In this document: piece by piece, positions 37,613-48,016 of the stretch
Layout of the letters: each line of letters opens with the position of its first letter
How positions within the stretch are numbered: position 1 is the stretch's first letter
Assembly (NCBI RefSeq): GCF_019278465.1
Contig: NZ_CP058983.1
Coordinates: 1,487,501 to 1,551,500, forward strand
Reading direction: 5' to 3'
DNA: 64,000 nucleotides
Source of the DNA: Tenacibaculum sp. AHE14PA
GTDB lineage: Bacteria; Bacteroidota; Bacteroidia; Flavobacteriales; Flavobacteriaceae
Notes under the pieces: model-generated
Told to the model about the DNA's origin: nothing
The model's input: the letters and a program-made list of their open reading frames with translations, nothing else
The model's database searches: none
Translations under genes and position numbers: made by a program

Positions 37613-37999
37613 TTATACTCTTCTTCTTTTTGGTGGACGACATCCGTTATGAGGAATAGGTGTAACATCAATAATTTCAGTTACTTCGATTCCAGCATTG
37701 TGGATAGATCTGATTGCAGATTCTCTACCGTTACCAGGTCCTTTAACATACACCTTTACTTTACGTAAACCTGCTTCTTTTGCCACGTTAGCACAATCTT
37801 CTGCTGCTAATTGAGCTGCATACGGAGTGTTCTTTTTAGAACCTCTGAAACCCATTTTACCTGCAGATGACCAAGAAATAACGTCACCTTTTTTGTTTGT
37901 TAAAGAAATAATAATGTTGTTGAATGATGCAGTAACGTGAGCTTCACCTACTGATTCTATTACAACTTTACGTTTTTTTGTTATTTTAGACTTTGCCAT
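37613..37999 (-). CDS. rpsK: 30S ribosomal protein S11
   Basis: A 128-residue S11 of the platform of the small subunit. The signature [38 protein letters not shown] closes the protein. Lies between rpsM and rpsD; the gap to rpsD holds a promoter box. Confidence 0.98.
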   Translation of the reverse strand: MAKSKITKKRKVVIESVGEAHVTASFNNIIISLTNKKGDVISWSSAGKMGFRGSKKNTPYAAQLAAEDCANVAKEAGLRKVKVYVKGPGNGRESAIRSIHNAGIEVTEIIDVTPIPHNGCRPPKRRRV

Positions 38000-38078
38000 G
38001 ATTATTATAGTTTTAGTAATTTAGTTTTCTAACCTTATAGTTTTAAAACTACTATTAGATCTTTATTACTTATCTAAC

Positions 38079-38444
38079 TTATTTTTTCTTGTTAGCTACA
38101 GTTTTTCTCTTACCTTTTCTAGTACGAGAGTTATTCTTAGTTCTTTGACCTCTTAAAGGAAGACCTAATCTGTGACGAATACCTCTTTGACATCCAATGT
38201 CCATTAAACGTTTAATGCTTAACTGAACTTCTGAACGTAATTCACCTTCAATAGTAAATGTTCCTGCTTGCTCACGAATCGCTGCAATTTGATCATCAGT
38301 CCAATCTTGAACCTTGATACTTTCGTCTACCTTTGCAGTTGCTAAAATTTCTTTAGATCTGCTGTTTCCTATACCAAAGATGTAAGTTAAAGCGATAACA
38401 CCTCTTTTATTCTTTGGAATATCAATACCTGCTATTCTTGCCAT
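38079..38444 (-). CDS. rpsM: 30S ribosomal protein S13
   Basis: A 121-residue S13 of the 30S head, contacting the P-site tRNA through its basic tail. Conserved [21 protein letters not shown] at the start and the [22 protein letters not shown] signature near the end. Its ATG overlaps the rpmJ stop by one base. Confidence 0.98.
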   Translation of the reverse strand: MARIAGIDIPKNKRGVIALTYIFGIGNSRSKEILATAKVDESIKVQDWTDDQIAAIREQAGTFTIEGELRSEVQLSIKRLMDIGCQRGIRHRLGLPLRGQRTKNNSRTRKGKRKTVANKKK

Positions 38445-38560
38445 TACCCTTGTCTTTGTTTAAATCTAGGATTCTTTTTGTTAATTACATATAATCTGCC
38501 CTTTCTACGTACAATCTTGCACTCGGCGCTTCTTTTCTTTAATGATGCTCTTACTTTCAT
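38444..38560 (-). CDS. rpmJ: 50S ribosomal protein L36
   Basis: A 38-residue protein read directly from the sequence: [20 protein letters not shown] followed by [18 protein letters not shown]. It lies between infA and rpsM as usual. The zinc-ribbon cysteines are reduced to one (Cys14), so this is the zinc-independent type. The stop codon overlaps the rpsM start (TAATG). Confidence 0.96.
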   Translation of the reverse strand: MKVRASLKKRSAECKIVRRKGRLYVINKKNPRFKQRQG

Positions 38561-38572
38561 CAGTGTGTGTTT

Positions 38573-38788
38573 TTAGTATCTGTAAGTAATTCTTGCCTTT
38601 GATAAATCATACGGACTCATTTCTAATTTCACCTTGTCTCCAGGTAATAATTTGATATAATGCATACGCATTTTACCAGAAATGTGTGCCGTTACAACAT
38701 GGCCGTTCTCTAATTCTACACGAAACATTGCATTAGATAATGCTTCTGTTATTGTTCCGTCTTGCTGAATTGCTGATTGCTTAGCCAT
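38573..38788 (-). CDS. infA: Translation initiation factor IF-1
   Basis: A 71-residue OB-fold protein occupying the A site during initiation. It contains the family core [20 protein letters not shown] and [24 protein letters not shown]. Located directly after secY in the spc segment. Confidence 0.97.
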   Translation of the reverse strand: MAKQSAIQQDGTITEALSNAMFRVELENGHVVTAHISGKMRMHYIKLLPGDKVKLEMSPYDLSKARITYRY

Positions 38789-38789
38789 A

Positions 38790-40112
38790 TTATTTTAATG
38801 ATTTTCTGTTACTGTTACCTGATTTCATTAAACCGTCATAACGACTATTTAATAAATACGAGTTAATTTGCTGTATGGTATCTATTGCTACACCAACCAT
38901 AATGATTAAAGATGTACCTCCAAAAAACATTGCCCAGTTTTGAGTAACTCCAAACTTTACAATAATTGCTGGTAATATAGATAAAGCTGCTAAAAATAAA
39001 GAACCTGGAAATGTTATCTTCGATAACACAGAGTCTAAATAATCTGCAGTTTCTTCTCCTGGCTTATAACCTGGAACAAAACCATTACTTCTTTTTAAAT
39101 CTTCAGCCATTTTGTTTGTAGGGATCGTAATCGCCGTATAAAAATAACTAAAAATGATTATCAAAAGAGCAAATATAAGGTTATACTGCCATCCGAAGTT
39201 ATCAGTTAAACTGTTTAATGCTGGAAATTTCTGACCTAATGCTACTGGTAAAAACATAATAGCTTGTGCAAAAATAATTGGCATTACACCAGATGCATTC
39301 AATTTTAATGGAATGTACTGGCGAGCACCGTCAACATCTTTAATGTCTGTAACGGCTGTACGACGTGCGTATTGAACTGCTACTTTACGTACTGCTGTAA
39401 CTAATAAAACGGTTAACAAAATTACTACAAACCAAACTATTAATTCGATTAGAATCATCATAATACCTCCTGCTCCTGCTGTTTGTTTAGAAACTAATTC
39501 TTGAATAAATGCAGCTGGAAAGTTAGCGATAATACCTACAGTAATTAATAATGAAATTCCATTACCAACTCCTTTGTCTGTAATACGCTCTCCTAACCAC
39601 ATTGCAAAAATTGTTCCTGCAGATAATAGGATTATTGATGATACCCAAAATGTAGCTCCTGTTACTAAAAATGCTTCAGGTCCTAATCCCATTTGGTTTT
39701 GAATAATACCAATATAGGTTGGTGCTTGAAACAATGTAATAGCAATTGTTAGCCATCTTGTTATTTGTGTAATCTTCTTACGTCCACTTTCTCCATCTTT
39801 TTGTAACTTCTGTAAATAAGGTACCGCGATACCCATTAACTGTACTACAATCGATGCAGAAATATAAGGCATTATACCTAGTGCCATTACTGACGCTCTA
39901 GCAAATGCCCCTCCTGTAAATGCGTTTAATAAACCTAAAAGTCCACTAGAAGTACTGTCTTGTAAAGCTGATAACTGTGTCGGGTCAATTCCTGGTAATG
40001 GAACTGCTGCCATAAAACGGTAAACAGCGATTAAACCTAAAGTTAAAAGTAATTTCTCTTTTAACTCTTCTATCTTCCAAATGTCTTTTAACGTATTTAT
40101 AAAATTCATCAT
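38790..40112 (-). CDS. secY: Protein translocase subunit SecY
   Basis: A 440-residue channel subunit of the Sec translocon with ten transmembrane helices. Typical regions are the N-terminal [17 protein letters not shown] (plug), [15 protein letters not shown], and [18 protein letters not shown] before helix 9. It lies between rplO and infA in the usual spc order. Confidence 0.98.
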   Translation of the reverse strand: MMNFINTLKDIWKIEELKEKLLLTLGLIAVYRFMAAVPLPGIDPTQLSALQDSTSSGLLGLLNAFTGGAFARASVMALGIMPYISASIVVQLMGIAVPYLQKLQKDGESGRKKITQITRWLTIAITLFQAPTYIGIIQNQMGLGPEAFLVTGATFWVSSIILLSAGTIFAMWLGERITDKGVGNGISLLITVGIIANFPAAFIQELVSKQTAGAGGIMMILIELIVWFVVILLTVLLVTAVRKVAVQYARRTAVTDIKDVDGARQYIPLKLNASGVMPIIFAQAIMFLPVALGQKFPALNSLTDNFGWQYNLIFALLIIIFSYFYTAITIPTNKMAEDLKRSNGFVPGYKPGEETADYLDSVLSKITFPGSLFLAALSILPAIIVKFGVTQNWAMFFGGTSLIIMVGVAIDTIQQINSYLLNSRYDGLMKSGNSNRKSLK

Positions 40113-40123
40113 TTACAATTTTC

Positions 40124-40573
40124 TTATAATGTAACTACTTCACCTCCTGCAGCTTCAATAGCCGCTTTTGCTGTTGCAGTAAATTTATGTACAGTTATGT
40201 TTAATTTAGCCTTTAACTCACCACCACCTAGTATTTTTACTAAATCGTTTTTACGAGCTAAACGGTTTTCTACTAAAACCTCTAAAGTAACTGTATCTGT
40301 AATTTTTCCGTTCTCTACTAATCCTTGTAATTTATCTAAATTAACACCAACATACTCTTTACGATTAATGTTTGTGAAACCAAATTTAGGTACACGTCTT
40401 TGAAGAGGCATTTGTCCTCCTTCAAATCCTATTTTACGAGAATAACCAGAACGAGACTTCTGACCATTATGACCTCTTGTAGAGGTACCTCCATGTCCAG
40501 ATCCTTCACCACGAGCGATTCTTTTTCCGCTCTTAGTAGATCCTGCTGCAGGTTTTAAGTTGTGTAAACTCAT
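40124..40573 (-). CDS. rplO: 50S ribosomal protein L15
   Basis: A 149-residue L15 with the Gly/Arg-rich N-terminal extension (GKRIARGEGSGHGGTSTRGHNGQKSRSG) that threads into 23S rRNA, and a globular C-terminus. Position between rpmD and secY is canonical. Confidence 0.98.
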   Translation of the reverse strand: MSLHNLKPAAGSTKSGKRIARGEGSGHGGTSTRGHNGQKSRSGYSRKIGFEGGQMPLQRRVPKFGFTNINRKEYVGVNLDKLQGLVENGKITDTVTLEVLVENRLARKNDLVKILGGGELKAKLNITVHKFTATAKAAIEAAGGEVVTL

Positions 40574-40584
40574 CTTATATTGTC

Positions 40585-40767
40585 TTATTTAATTTCTTCT
40601 ACAGAAACTAAGTGTGAAACTGTTTTTACCATACCTAAAATTGATGCTGTTGCATTGTGTTCTACAGTATGATTCATCTTACGTAAACCTAAAGCCGCTA
40701 AGGTTAATTTTTGACTTTTAAGGCGACCGATTTTACTTCTTACTTGTGTAACTTTAATTTTACTCAT
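40585..40767 (-). CDS. rpmD: 50S ribosomal protein L30
   Basis: A 60-residue L30 with the conserved KVTQVRSKIGRLKSQKLTLAALGLRKMN segment. Lies 11 bp from each neighbour in the spc segment. Confidence 0.97.
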   Translation of the reverse strand: MSKIKVTQVRSKIGRLKSQKLTLAALGLRKMNHTVEHNATASILGMVKTVSHLVSVEEIK

Positions 40768-40778
40768 CGTCTTAAATT

Positions 40779-41300
40779 TTAACCGTTAAAAACTTTCTCT
40801 AAAGAAATTCCTCTTTGCTTAGCAATTGTTGCTGCGCTACGTAATTGTAATAAAGCATCAAAAGTTGCTTTTACTACGTTGTGAGGGTTTGATGATCCTT
40901 GAGACTTAGATAATACGTCTTTAATACCAACAGATTCCAATACTGAACGTACTGCACCACCGGCTATAACTCCCGTACCATGTGAGGCTGGCTTGATGAA
41001 TACTTTTGCTCCACCAAATTTACCTTTTTGTTCGTGAGGTAAAGTTCCGTCTAAAAGAGGAATACGCACTAAACTTTTCTTTGCATCTTCAATTGCTTTT
41101 GCAATTGCTGAAGCAACATCTTTAGACTTTCCTAATCCATGACCTACAACTCCGTTACCATCTCCAACTACTACGATTGCAGAGAAACCAAATGCTCTAC
41201 CACCTTTTGTTACTTTGGTTACACGTTGTACACCTACTAATTTATCTACAAGCTCTAATCCGCTTGGTTTTACTCTTTCTACGTTTTTATATCCTAACAT
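40779..41300 (-). CDS. rpsE: 30S ribosomal protein S5
   Basis: A 173-residue S5 involved in decoding accuracy. The dsRBD-like half contains the [27 protein letters not shown] signature; the second half has [29 protein letters not shown]. Canonical position. Confidence 0.98.
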   Translation of the reverse strand: MLGYKNVERVKPSGLELVDKLVGVQRVTKVTKGGRAFGFSAIVVVGDGNGVVGHGLGKSKDVASAIAKAIEDAKKSLVRIPLLDGTLPHEQKGKFGGAKVFIKPASHGTGVIAGGAVRSVLESVGIKDVLSKSQGSSNPHNVVKATFDALLQLRSAATIAKQRGISLEKVFNG

Positions 41301-41311
41301 AATATAATTTC

Positions 41312-41662
41312 TTAAAATTTTAAACCAGCTTCTCTAGCAGCTTCTGCTAACACCTTAATTCTACCGTGGTATAAAAATCCATTCCTATCAAAAGAAATAG
41401 CTTCAAAACCTTTTGCAGCAGCCTTTTCAGCAATTGCTTTACCTACTGCACTTGCAGCTTCTGATTTAGAACCAGATGTAATTTCTTTATCTCTTGATGA
41501 TGCAGATGCTAATGTTACACCAGCAACGTCATCAATTAATTGAGCATAGATTTCTTTGTTACTTCTAAAAACTGATAACCTAGGTTTAGCAGTAGTTCCT
41601 GTAACAACTTTTCTAATTCTATACTTAATTCGTTGTCTTCTTTCAAGCTTTGATAATGCCAT
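41312..41662 (-). CDS. rplR: 50S ribosomal protein L18
   Basis: A 116-residue L18, the main 5S rRNA-binding protein together with L5. It has the basic start [17 protein letters not shown] and the C-terminal [26 protein letters not shown]. Confidence 0.98.
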   Translation of the reverse strand: MALSKLERRQRIKYRIRKVVTGTTAKPRLSVFRSNKEIYAQLIDDVAGVTLASASSRDKEITSGSKSEAASAVGKAIAEKAAAKGFEAISFDRNGFLYHGRIKVLAEAAREAGLKF

Positions 41663-41680
41663 AATAATATCTCTTATTTA

Positions 41681-42226
41681 TTATGCAGATTTACCTGCTT
41701 TTCTTCTTAATACTTCTCCTACAAACTTAATTCCTTTTCCTTTATATGGCTCTGGAGCACGGAAAGAACGAATTTTTGCTGCAACTTGACCAACTAATTG
41801 TTTGTCAAATGAAGATAACTTAATGATAGGATTTTTACCTTTTTCTGATACTGTTTCAATCTTTACTTCTGGAGCTAAGTTTAAAACAATGTTATGAGAA
41901 AAACCTAAAGCTAAATCTAATTTTTGCCCTTGGTTAGAGGCTCTATAACCTACACCTACTAATTCTAATTCCTTAGTATAACCTTTAGAAACACCTTCAA
42001 TCATGTTATTGATTAAAGCACGATATAAACCGTGTGCTGCTCTATGGTCTTTACTATCTGATGTTCTTTTAACTGTTAAAACACCATCTTCAATTTCTGC
42101 AGTAATTTCAGATTTTAACTCTTGAGTTAATTCTCCTAATTTACCTTTTACTGTAACCACATTTCCGTCTACTTTAACTTCAACACCTTGTGGTAATGCG
42201 ATTGGATTTTTTCCTATTCTACTCAT
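41681..42226 (-). CDS. rplF: 50S ribosomal protein L6
   Basis: A 181-residue L6 built of two duplicated RNA-binding domains near the factor-binding site. Starts SRIGKNPIALPQGVEV and ends with the signature PEPYKGKGIKFVGEVLRRKAGKSA. Confidence 0.98.
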   Translation of the reverse strand: MSRIGKNPIALPQGVEVKVDGNVVTVKGKLGELTQELKSEITAEIEDGVLTVKRTSDSKDHRAAHGLYRALINNMIEGVSKGYTKELELVGVGYRASNQGQKLDLALGFSHNIVLNLAPEVKIETVSEKGKNPIIKLSSFDKQLVGQVAAKIRSFRAPEPYKGKGIKFVGEVLRRKAGKSA

Positions 42227-42238
42227 TGTACAAAGTGA

Positions 42239-42637
42239 TTAATAAACGTAACATAATACTTCTCCACCAACGTTTTCAAGTTTTGCTTTTTTGTTTGTCA
42301 TTACACCTCTAGATGTAGAAACAATAGCAATACCTAAACCGTTTAATACTCTTGGCATCTCTTTCGAACCAACGTATTTACGTAAACCTGGTGTTGAAAT
42401 TCTTTGAATTTTTCTGATTACTGATTCTTTCGTTTCACGATCATACTTTAAAGCTATCTTGATTGTTCCCTGAACTTTATCGTCATTGAACTGGTAGCTT
42501 AAAACATAACCTTGATCGAACAAAATTTTCGTCATTTCCTTCTTCAATTTTGAAGCAGGAATCTCGACTACTCGGTGATTTGCTGCGATAGCATTTCTAA
42601 CACGAGTAAGAAAATCCGCGATTGGATCTGTATACAT
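42239..42637 (-). CDS. rpsH: 30S ribosomal protein S8
   Basis: A 132-residue S8 that binds helix 21 of 16S rRNA and in E. coli represses the spc operon. Conserved TDPIADFLTRVRNAIAANHR start and STSRGVMTNKKAKLENVGGEVLCYVY end. Unusually, a 363-bp gap with a terminator and a new promoter separates it from rpsN. Confidence 0.98.
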   Translation of the reverse strand: MYTDPIADFLTRVRNAIAANHRVVEIPASKLKKEMTKILFDQGYVLSYQFNDDKVQGTIKIALKYDRETKESVIRKIQRISTPGLRKYVGSKEMPRVLNGLGIAIVSTSRGVMTNKKAKLENVGGEVLCYVY

Positions 42638-42812
42638 AATTAATTAAATTTCGGTTTTGGTTTTCATTTATAGTTATTTCCAGTATGAAAATCAACTACC
42701 AACGAACCTGAAACCAGTTAATATTTATTTTTTGCTTTTCGGATAAAATATCATAAGCATTATACTGTTACACAGTATTTACCTACAAGACACAACATAC
42801 CCTGTAAAAACA
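42638..42812 (-). other. Long untranslated leader of rpsH
   Basis: About 175 nt lie between the predicted transcription start and the rpsH ATG, with no open frame of note. A small stem TACTGT/ACAGTA and repeated CTGG pieces (AACTGGTTTCAGG, ATACTGG) are visible. It may host a ribosomal-protein autoregulatory site; this is a guess. Confidence 0.35.
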
Positions 42813-42817
42813 GTGTG

Positions 42818-42846
42818 CAAATATACATAAACTTTTTAAAAATCAA
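42818..42846 (-). promoter_or_regulatory. Internal promoter upstream of rpsH
   Basis: TTG-N18-TATATTTG on the minus strand, a near-perfect match to the Bacteroidota promoter consensus, downstream of the rpsN terminator. Confidence 0.7.
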
Positions 42847-42942
42847 GCATTTAATACCTTATCATTTTGAGTCTTAATTTATTGGTGAAAAAATTAAATA
42901 TATCAGCCATCAAAAAACACAAAATTGTACTGTTTTATAAAC

Positions 42943-42978
42943 AAAAAAGCATACCACAAAAATGTGATACGCTTTTTT
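42943..42978 (-). terminator. Intrinsic terminator after rpsN, inside the spc segment
   Basis: A 16-bp stem AAAAAAGCATACCACA / TGTGATACGCTTTTTT (two G-T pairs), loop AAAA, with U6 on the minus strand, 22 bp past the rpsN stop. Confidence 0.85.
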
Positions 42979-43000
42979 AAACTTTAATAAAAAGTGCTGT

Positions 43001-43270
43001 TTACCAGCTTGCTTTTTTAACACCTGGAATTAATCCTTGGTTAGCCATTTCACGAAAAGTAACACGTGAAACTCCGAACTGACGCATATATCCTTTAGGA
43101 CGACCTGTTAATTTACAACGATTGTGCATTCTAACTGGTGATGCATTCTTTGGTAACTTTTGTAATGCTTCGTAGTCTCCAGCTTCTTTTAAAGCTTTTC
43201 TCTTCTCTGCATACTTTGCTACCACTTTAGCTCTTTTGCGCTCACGCGCTTTCATTGATTCTTTAGCCAT
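43001..43270 (-). CDS. rpsN: 30S ribosomal protein S14
   Basis: An 89-residue S14 of the long, zinc-independent (C-) type; no CxxC pairs. It has [43 protein letters not shown], the conserved C-terminal half. Followed by a strong terminator, so it closes the first part of the S10-spc transcript. Confidence 0.97.
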   Translation of the reverse strand: MAKESMKARERKRAKVVAKYAEKRKALKEAGDYEALQKLPKNASPVRMHNRCKLTGRPKGYMRQFGVSRVTFREMANQGLIPGVKKASW

Positions 43271-43273
43271 GTC

Positions 43274-43825
43274 TTAGTTCTTTTTAAATGGTAAACCTAA
43301 TTCTGTTAATAATGATTTAGCTTCTTTATCAGTGTTAGCAGATGTTACAAAAGTAATATCCATTCCACTAATCTTTTTTACTTGATCAATATTAATTTCA
43401 GGGTAGATGATTTGTTCAGTAATTCCTAAATTATAATTACCTCTACCATCAAAACCATTAGCTTTGATTCCGTTAAAATCTCTTACACGTGGTAAAGAAG
43501 CAGTAACTAATCTGTCTAAAAATTCGTACATTTTAACTCCTCTTAACGTAACTTTTGCACCAATTGGCATTCCCTTACGTAATTTGAAGTTTGCAACATC
43601 TTTCTTAGAGATGGTTGAAACTGCTTTTTGACCTGTAATTGTAGTTAACTCGTCAATAGCGTATTCTATTAATTTCTTATCTGCTATAGCTGCCCCAACA
43701 CCTTTATTTACAACAATCTTCTGTAATTTAGGTACTTGCATTACATTACTATAACCGAATTCTTCAGTAAGAGCTTTTATAACTCTGCTCTTGTACTCCT
43801 CTTTTAATCTTGGTACGTAACTCAT
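43274..43825 (-). CDS. rplE: 50S ribosomal protein L5
   Basis: A 183-residue L5 contacting 5S rRNA and the P-site tRNA. Conserved [15 protein letters not shown] near the start, and [27 protein letters not shown] in the middle. Lies 2 bp from rplX and 3 bp from rpsN. Confidence 0.98.
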   Translation of the reverse strand: MSYVPRLKEEYKSRVIKALTEEFGYSNVMQVPKLQKIVVNKGVGAAIADKKLIEYAIDELTTITGQKAVSTISKKDVANFKLRKGMPIGAKVTLRGVKMYEFLDRLVTASLPRVRDFNGIKANGFDGRGNYNLGITEQIIYPEINIDQVKKISGMDITFVTSANTDKEAKSLLTELGLPFKKN

Positions 43826-43827
43826 TG

Positions 43828-44136
43828 TTATATTGCTTTATCTGATTTTTTTGAAAATCTAACTTTCTTATCTCCTTCTACTTTATATCCAACTTTTACA
43901 GCTTCACCGTTTTCGATTAATGCTAAGTTTGATATATGTAAAGAAGCTTCCTTTTTTACAATTCCTCCCTGAGGATTAGCTGCAGATGGCTTAGTGTGCT
44001 TAGACACCATGTTAACACCTTCAACTAATACTCTATCTTTATCCTTAAAGATTTGTAAAACTTTACCTTCCGATCCTTTGTGATCTCCTGCTAATACTTT
44101 TACAGTATCTCCTGATTTGATTTTGAACTTTTTCAT
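43828..44136 (-). CDS. rplX: 50S ribosomal protein L24
   Basis: A 102-residue L24, an assembly-initiating 23S rRNA binder. The KOW motif [23 protein letters not shown] is at the N-terminus, followed by [22 protein letters not shown]. Confidence 0.98.
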   Translation of the reverse strand: MKKFKIKSGDTVKVLAGDHKGSEGKVLQIFKDKDRVLVEGVNMVSKHTKPSAANPQGGIVKKEASLHISNLALIENGEAVKVGYKVEGDKKVRFSKKSDKAI

Positions 44137-44148
44137 CTTAATGTCGAT

Positions 44149-44517
44149 TTAAAGCACTTCAGGTGCTAATGATACTATCTTCATAAATTGCTTATCACGT
44201 AATTCACGGGCTACAGGACCAAATACACGAGTTCCTCTCATTTCCTCTGTAGGATTTAAAAGTACACAAGCATTATCATCAAATCTGATGTATGATCCGT
44301 CTTTACGTCTAATTTCCTTTTTAGTACGAACAACAACTGCGCGAGATACTTGACCTTTTTTTACACTTCCGTTTGGAGATGTAGACTTTACAGTTACTAC
44401 AATTTTATCTCCAACGCTAGCATAACGCTTTCTTGTTCCTCCTAAAACTCTTATCACTAAAACTTCTTTTGCTCCAGTGTTATCTGCGACTCTTAATCTT
44501 GATTCTGTCTGTAACAT
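44149..44517 (-). CDS. rplN: 50S ribosomal protein L14
   Basis: A 122-residue L14 at the subunit interface. It has the [26 protein letters not shown] start and the [29 protein letters not shown] end typical of the family. Its start is 1 bp after the rpsQ stop. Confidence 0.98.
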   Translation of the reverse strand: MLQTESRLRVADNTGAKEVLVIRVLGGTRKRYASVGDKIVVTVKSTSPNGSVKKGQVSRAVVVRTKKEIRRKDGSYIRFDDNACVLLNPTEEMRGTRVFGPVARELRDKQFMKIVSLAPEVL

Positions 44518-44518
44518 A

Positions 44519-44776
44519 TTATTTAGCTCTTTCTAAGATTTCTACTAATCTCCAACGTTTAGATTTACTCATAGGACGTGTTTCCATTATCCTAACTGTA
44601 TCTCCTTCGTTGCAGTCGTTATTCTCGTCATGTGCAACATACTTTTTCGTTTTTAATACGAATTTACCGTACATTGGGTGCTTAGTTCTTTTTACCTCAT
44701 TAACAACAATAGATTTCTCCATTTTGCTACTAGATACTACACCTATTCTCTCTTTTCTAAGATTTCTTTTTTCCAT
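44519..44776 (-). CDS. rpsQ: 30S ribosomal protein S17
   Basis: An 85-residue OB-fold S17 with [19 protein letters not shown] and the signature [28 protein letters not shown]. Canonical position between rpmC and rplN. Confidence 0.98.
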   Translation of the reverse strand: MEKRNLRKERIGVVSSSKMEKSIVVNEVKRTKHPMYGKFVLKTKKYVAHDENNDCNEGDTVRIMETRPMSKSKRWRLVEILERAK

Positions 44777-44794
44777 CTTTAAAACTGACTAGAA

Positions 44795-44986
44795 TTATTG
44801 TAATTCTCTTTTAGTTAACTCCGTAGCAATTCTTGCTACAGTTTTTCTTAAGCTTTTAATCTGCATTGGGTTTTCCAATGGAGTTATGGCGTGAGCCATC
44901 TTAAGATCCGTATAATTTTTCTTTAACGTCACAAACCTTCCTTGTAAGTCAGTTGTGGTTAATTCTTTAATTGCTGATTGTTTCAT
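44795..44986 (-). CDS. rpmC: 50S ribosomal protein L29
   Basis: A 63-residue helical L29 near the peptide exit tunnel. It carries the KQSAIKELTTTDLQGRF start and the PLENPMQIKSLRKTVARIATEL signature. Confidence 0.97.
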   Translation of the reverse strand: MKQSAIKELTTTDLQGRFVTLKKNYTDLKMAHAITPLENPMQIKSLRKTVARIATELTKRELQ

Positions 44987-44997
44987 AGTATATAGAA

Positions 44998-45429
44998 TTA
45001 AGCGTTAAAATCAAAATCTCTTGCAATAACAAACTTCGTTTTTACTGGAAGTTTTTGTGCAGCTAAACGTAAAGCTTCTTTTGCAACATCCATTGGTACA
45101 CCACCAATTTCAAACAAAATTCTACCTGGTTTAATTACTGACACAAAATGGTCAGGAGCACCTTTACCTTTACCCATACGTACTTCTAATGGTTTCTTGG
45201 TAATAGGCTTGTCTGGAAATATCTTAATCCAAAGCTGTCCTTCTCTCTTCATGTGACGAGTTGCCGCAATACGAGCTGCCTCTATTTGGCGAGAGGTAAG
45301 TAAATTCTGATCTAATGATTTGATACCAAACATTCCGTTAGAAAGTTGAGCACCTCTACCAGAGTTACCTTTCATATTTCCTTTCGCCTTCTGTACCTTA
45401 CGGTATTTTACTCTTTTTGGCTGTAACAT
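44998..45429 (-). CDS. rplP: 50S ribosomal protein L16
   Basis: A 143-residue L16 near the A-site tRNA. Starts [17 protein letters not shown] and contains the [28 protein letters not shown] signature. Confidence 0.98.
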   Translation of the reverse strand: MLQPKRVKYRKVQKAKGNMKGNSGRGAQLSNGMFGIKSLDQNLLTSRQIEAARIAATRHMKREGQLWIKIFPDKPITKKPLEVRMGKGKGAPDHFVSVIKPGRILFEIGGVPMDVAKEALRLAAQKLPVKTKFVIARDFDFNA

Positions 45430-45451
45430 TTTTAATTTCTAATTTTAAAAA

Positions 45452-46174
45452 TTATTTTCTTCTGCGAGGTTGTTGACGTTTGTTTCCACCACCTTTATTA
45501 GCACCACCTTTTTGCTTAGATAATCCTACTAATGGAGATAATTCACGTTTTCCATAAACCTCACCTTTCATGATCCATACCTTAATACCTAATCTTCCGT
45601 ATTGTGTATGTGCCTCAACAAGTGCATAATCAATGTCTGCTCTAAAAGTAGAAAGAGGAATTCTTCCTTCTTTATAATGCTCAGAACGTGCCATTTCTGC
45701 TCCATTTAAACGACCAGAAATTTGGACTTTAATCCCCTCTGAATTCATTCTCATTGCTGCAGTAATAGCCATTTTTGTAGCACGCTTGTAAGAAATTCTA
45801 TTTTCAATTTGACGAGCAATACTAGCCGCTACTAATGTAGCATCTAATTCTGGACGCTTAATCTCAAAAATATTAATTTGAACTTCTTTTCCTGTAATTT
45901 TCTTAAGCTCTTCTTTTAACTTGTCTACCTCTTGACCTCCTTTACCAATAATGATACCTGGACGTGCAGTAGTGATAGTAACGGTTACAAGTTTAAGCGT
46001 ACGCTCAATAATTACTCTTGATACACTTGCTTTAAATAAACGAGCATTAATATACTCTCTTATTTTATAGTCTTCAGCTAATTTATCTCCGTAGTCATTT
46101 CCACCATACCAGTTAGATTCCCATCCTCTGATAATTCCTAAACGATTTCCTATTGGATTTGTTTTTTGTCCCAT
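45452..46174 (-). CDS. rpsC: 30S ribosomal protein S3
   Basis: A 240-residue S3 at the mRNA entry channel. It has [21 protein letters not shown], the KH motif [20 protein letters not shown], and the [28 protein letters not shown] signature, ending in a Gly/Lys/Arg-rich tail. Confidence 0.98.
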   Translation of the reverse strand: MGQKTNPIGNRLGIIRGWESNWYGGNDYGDKLAEDYKIREYINARLFKASVSRVIIERTLKLVTVTITTARPGIIIGKGGQEVDKLKEELKKITGKEVQINIFEIKRPELDATLVAASIARQIENRISYKRATKMAITAAMRMNSEGIKVQISGRLNGAEMARSEHYKEGRIPLSTFRADIDYALVEAHTQYGRLGIKVWIMKGEVYGKRELSPLVGLSKQKGGANKGGGNKRQQPRRRK

Positions 46175-46185
46175 TTCTACTTTGA

Positions 46186-46590
46186 TTAATTACTTTTATT
46201 TTTAGCTCCTAGCTCTAAAGTAACGTGATTAGAACGCTTACGAATTCTGTGTGCACGCCCTTGTGGAGCTGGTCTTAATCTCTTTAACATACCTGCGCTA
46301 TCTACAAAAATAGACTTAACGAATAACCCAGCATCTTCGATACTAGCATCTTCATTCTTAGCTTGCCAGTTTGCTATTGCAGACATTAACAATTTCTCTA
46401 AGTTTCTTGATGCTTCTTTTGGACTAAACTTTAAGATTTGCAAAGCTTTTTCAACCTCTACTCCTCTTACTAAATCTGCTACCAAACGCATTTTTCTTGG
46501 TGATGTAGGACAATTAGTTATTTTAGCGAAAGCTTTAGACTTTCTTGCTTCTTTTAACTGTGTTGCCATGTTATGTTTACGACTTCCCAT
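46186..46590 (-). CDS. rplV: 50S ribosomal protein L22
   Basis: A 134-residue L22 lining the exit tunnel. The [25 protein letters not shown] stretch and the loop region [25 protein letters not shown] are conserved. The MGSRK start is the usual one in this phylum. Confidence 0.98.
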   Translation of the reverse strand: MGSRKHNMATQLKEARKSKAFAKITNCPTSPRKMRLVADLVRGVEVEKALQILKFSPKEASRNLEKLLMSAIANWQAKNEDASIEDAGLFVKSIFVDSAGMLKRLRPAPQGRAHRIRKRSNHVTLELGAKNKSN

Positions 46591-46599
46591 AATTTCCTA

Positions 46600-46878
46600 C
46601 TATTTTTTACCTTTATTTTTTGCACCAGCGTGTCCTCTAAAAGAACGTGTTGGTGAAAATTCGCCTAATTTATGACCTACCATGTTTTCAGTAACGTAAA
46701 CTGGTACAAACTGACGTCCGTTATGAACAGCAATTGTTTGCCCAACGAAATCTGGAGTAATCATACTTGCTCTTGACCAAGTTTTGATAACTGACTTACT
46801 CTCAGTTTCAACGTTAGTTAACACTTTTTTCTCTAACTTATAGTGAACGAAAGGTCCTTTTTTTAATGATCTTGCCAT
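46600..46878 (-). CDS. rpsS: 30S ribosomal protein S19
   Basis: A 92-residue S19 of the 30S head. [17 protein letters not shown] begins it, and [34 protein letters not shown] is the family signature. Confidence 0.98.
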   Translation of the reverse strand: MARSLKKGPFVHYKLEKKVLTNVETESKSVIKTWSRASMITPDFVGQTIAVHNGRQFVPVYVTENMVGHKLGEFSPTRSFRGHAGAKNKGKK

Positions 46879-46881
46879 GGT

Positions 46882-47706
46882 TTATTTCTTTCTACGTTCT
46901 AAAATATACTTATTACTAGCTTTAGTTTTAGATCTAGTCTTAAACCCTTTAGCTGGAATACCGTTTCTTGATCTTGGATGTCCTCCTGAAGAACGTCCTT
47001 CACCACCACCCATTGGGTGATCAACTGGATTCATACGAACAGCATTTGTTCTTGGACGTTTACCTAACCATCTAGATCTACCTGCTTTACCAGAAACTAG
47101 TAATTGATGATCTGAATTAGATACAACTCCGATAGTTGCCATACAAGTTAACAAGATTAATCTTGTTTCACCTGAAGGTAACTTAACTGTAGCGTATTTA
47201 CCATCTCTTGCCATTAACTGAGCAAATGAACCAGCAGAACGAGCCATAACAGCTCCTTGACCTGGATGTAACTCAATACAAGAAATAGTTGTTCCTAAAG
47301 GAATTTCGCTTAAGTATAAACCATTCCCCACTTCTGGAGCTAATCCTTTACCTGAAACGATTACCTGACCTACTTTTAAACCGTTTTGTGCAATTACATA
47401 ACGCTTTTCACCATCAGCATAACTAAGTAAAGCAATAAATGCCGTACGATTTGGATCGTACTCTATAGTTTTTACTGTTGCAGGGATACCTTGTTTGTTT
47501 CTTTTGAAATCAATAATACGGTATTTTTGTTTATGACCACCACCGATATTACGTGTTGTCATTCTACCCTGGTTGTTTCGACCTCCAGATCGTTTTTTCG
47601 GAGCAAGTAAACTTTTCTCCGGCTTATCAGTTGTTATGGTGTCGAACCCATTTACAACTCTAAAACGCTGACCTGGTGTTATTGGTTTTAATTTTCTAAC
47701 TGACAT
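46882..47706 (-). CDS. rplB: 50S ribosomal protein L2
   Basis: A 274-residue L2 near the peptidyl-transferase centre, needed for subunit association. [19 protein letters not shown] is in the first half and the signature [20 protein letters not shown] (catalytic-centre histidine) near the C-terminus. Confidence 0.98.
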   Translation of the reverse strand: MSVRKLKPITPGQRFRVVNGFDTITTDKPEKSLLAPKKRSGGRNNQGRMTTRNIGGGHKQKYRIIDFKRNKQGIPATVKTIEYDPNRTAFIALLSYADGEKRYVIAQNGLKVGQVIVSGKGLAPEVGNGLYLSEIPLGTTISCIELHPGQGAVMARSAGSFAQLMARDGKYATVKLPSGETRLILLTCMATIGVVSNSDHQLLVSGKAGRSRWLGKRPRTNAVRMNPVDHPMGGGEGRSSGGHPRSRNGIPAKGFKTRSKTKASNKYILERRKK

Positions 47707-47717
47707 TCTGTCTTTTC

Positions 47718-48008
47718 TTAAAGATTGTTATAAAAATCAATAGTTTCTCCTTCAGCTAGCTGAACGATTGCCTTCTTGTATCCACTAGTTATCCCTGTTA
47801 CTAAACCTTTTTTTGTGTGCTTAGTATTTCTTTGAATAGGGTAGTTCATGGTCTTAACAGACTTAATTGCTACACCATAAGTTGCCTCAACAGCTCCTTT
47901 GATTTCCAATTTATTAGCCTTACTATTCACAACAAATGCATAACGATTAAATACTTCGCTATCTTTAGTTGCTTTTTCCGTAATAATAGGTTTAATTAAA
48001 ATACTCAT
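47718..48008 (-). CDS. rplW: 50S ribosomal protein L23
   Basis: A 96-residue L23, the docking site for trigger factor and SRP at the tunnel exit. It has [26 protein letters not shown] and [16 protein letters not shown]. Confidence 0.97.
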   Translation of the reverse strand: MSILIKPIITEKATKDSEVFNRYAFVVNSKANKLEIKGAVEATYGVAIKSVKTMNYPIQRNTKHTKKGLVTGITSGYKKAIVQLAEGETIDFYNNL

Positions 48009-48016
48009 ATCTTTCC

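Noticed and set aside
42640..43000. Missing ribosomal gene in the rpsN-rpsH gap
   Set aside because: All expected spc genes are present elsewhere; the gap has no credible open frame, only a terminator, promoter and leader.
43001..43270. Alternative short zinc-type S14 nearby
   Set aside because: Only the long C- type S14 is present and no second copy was seen in the window.
44433..44792. 119-codon frame opposite rplN/rpsQ
   Set aside because: Spans two real ribosomal genes on the other strand; hydrophobic composition is an artefact.
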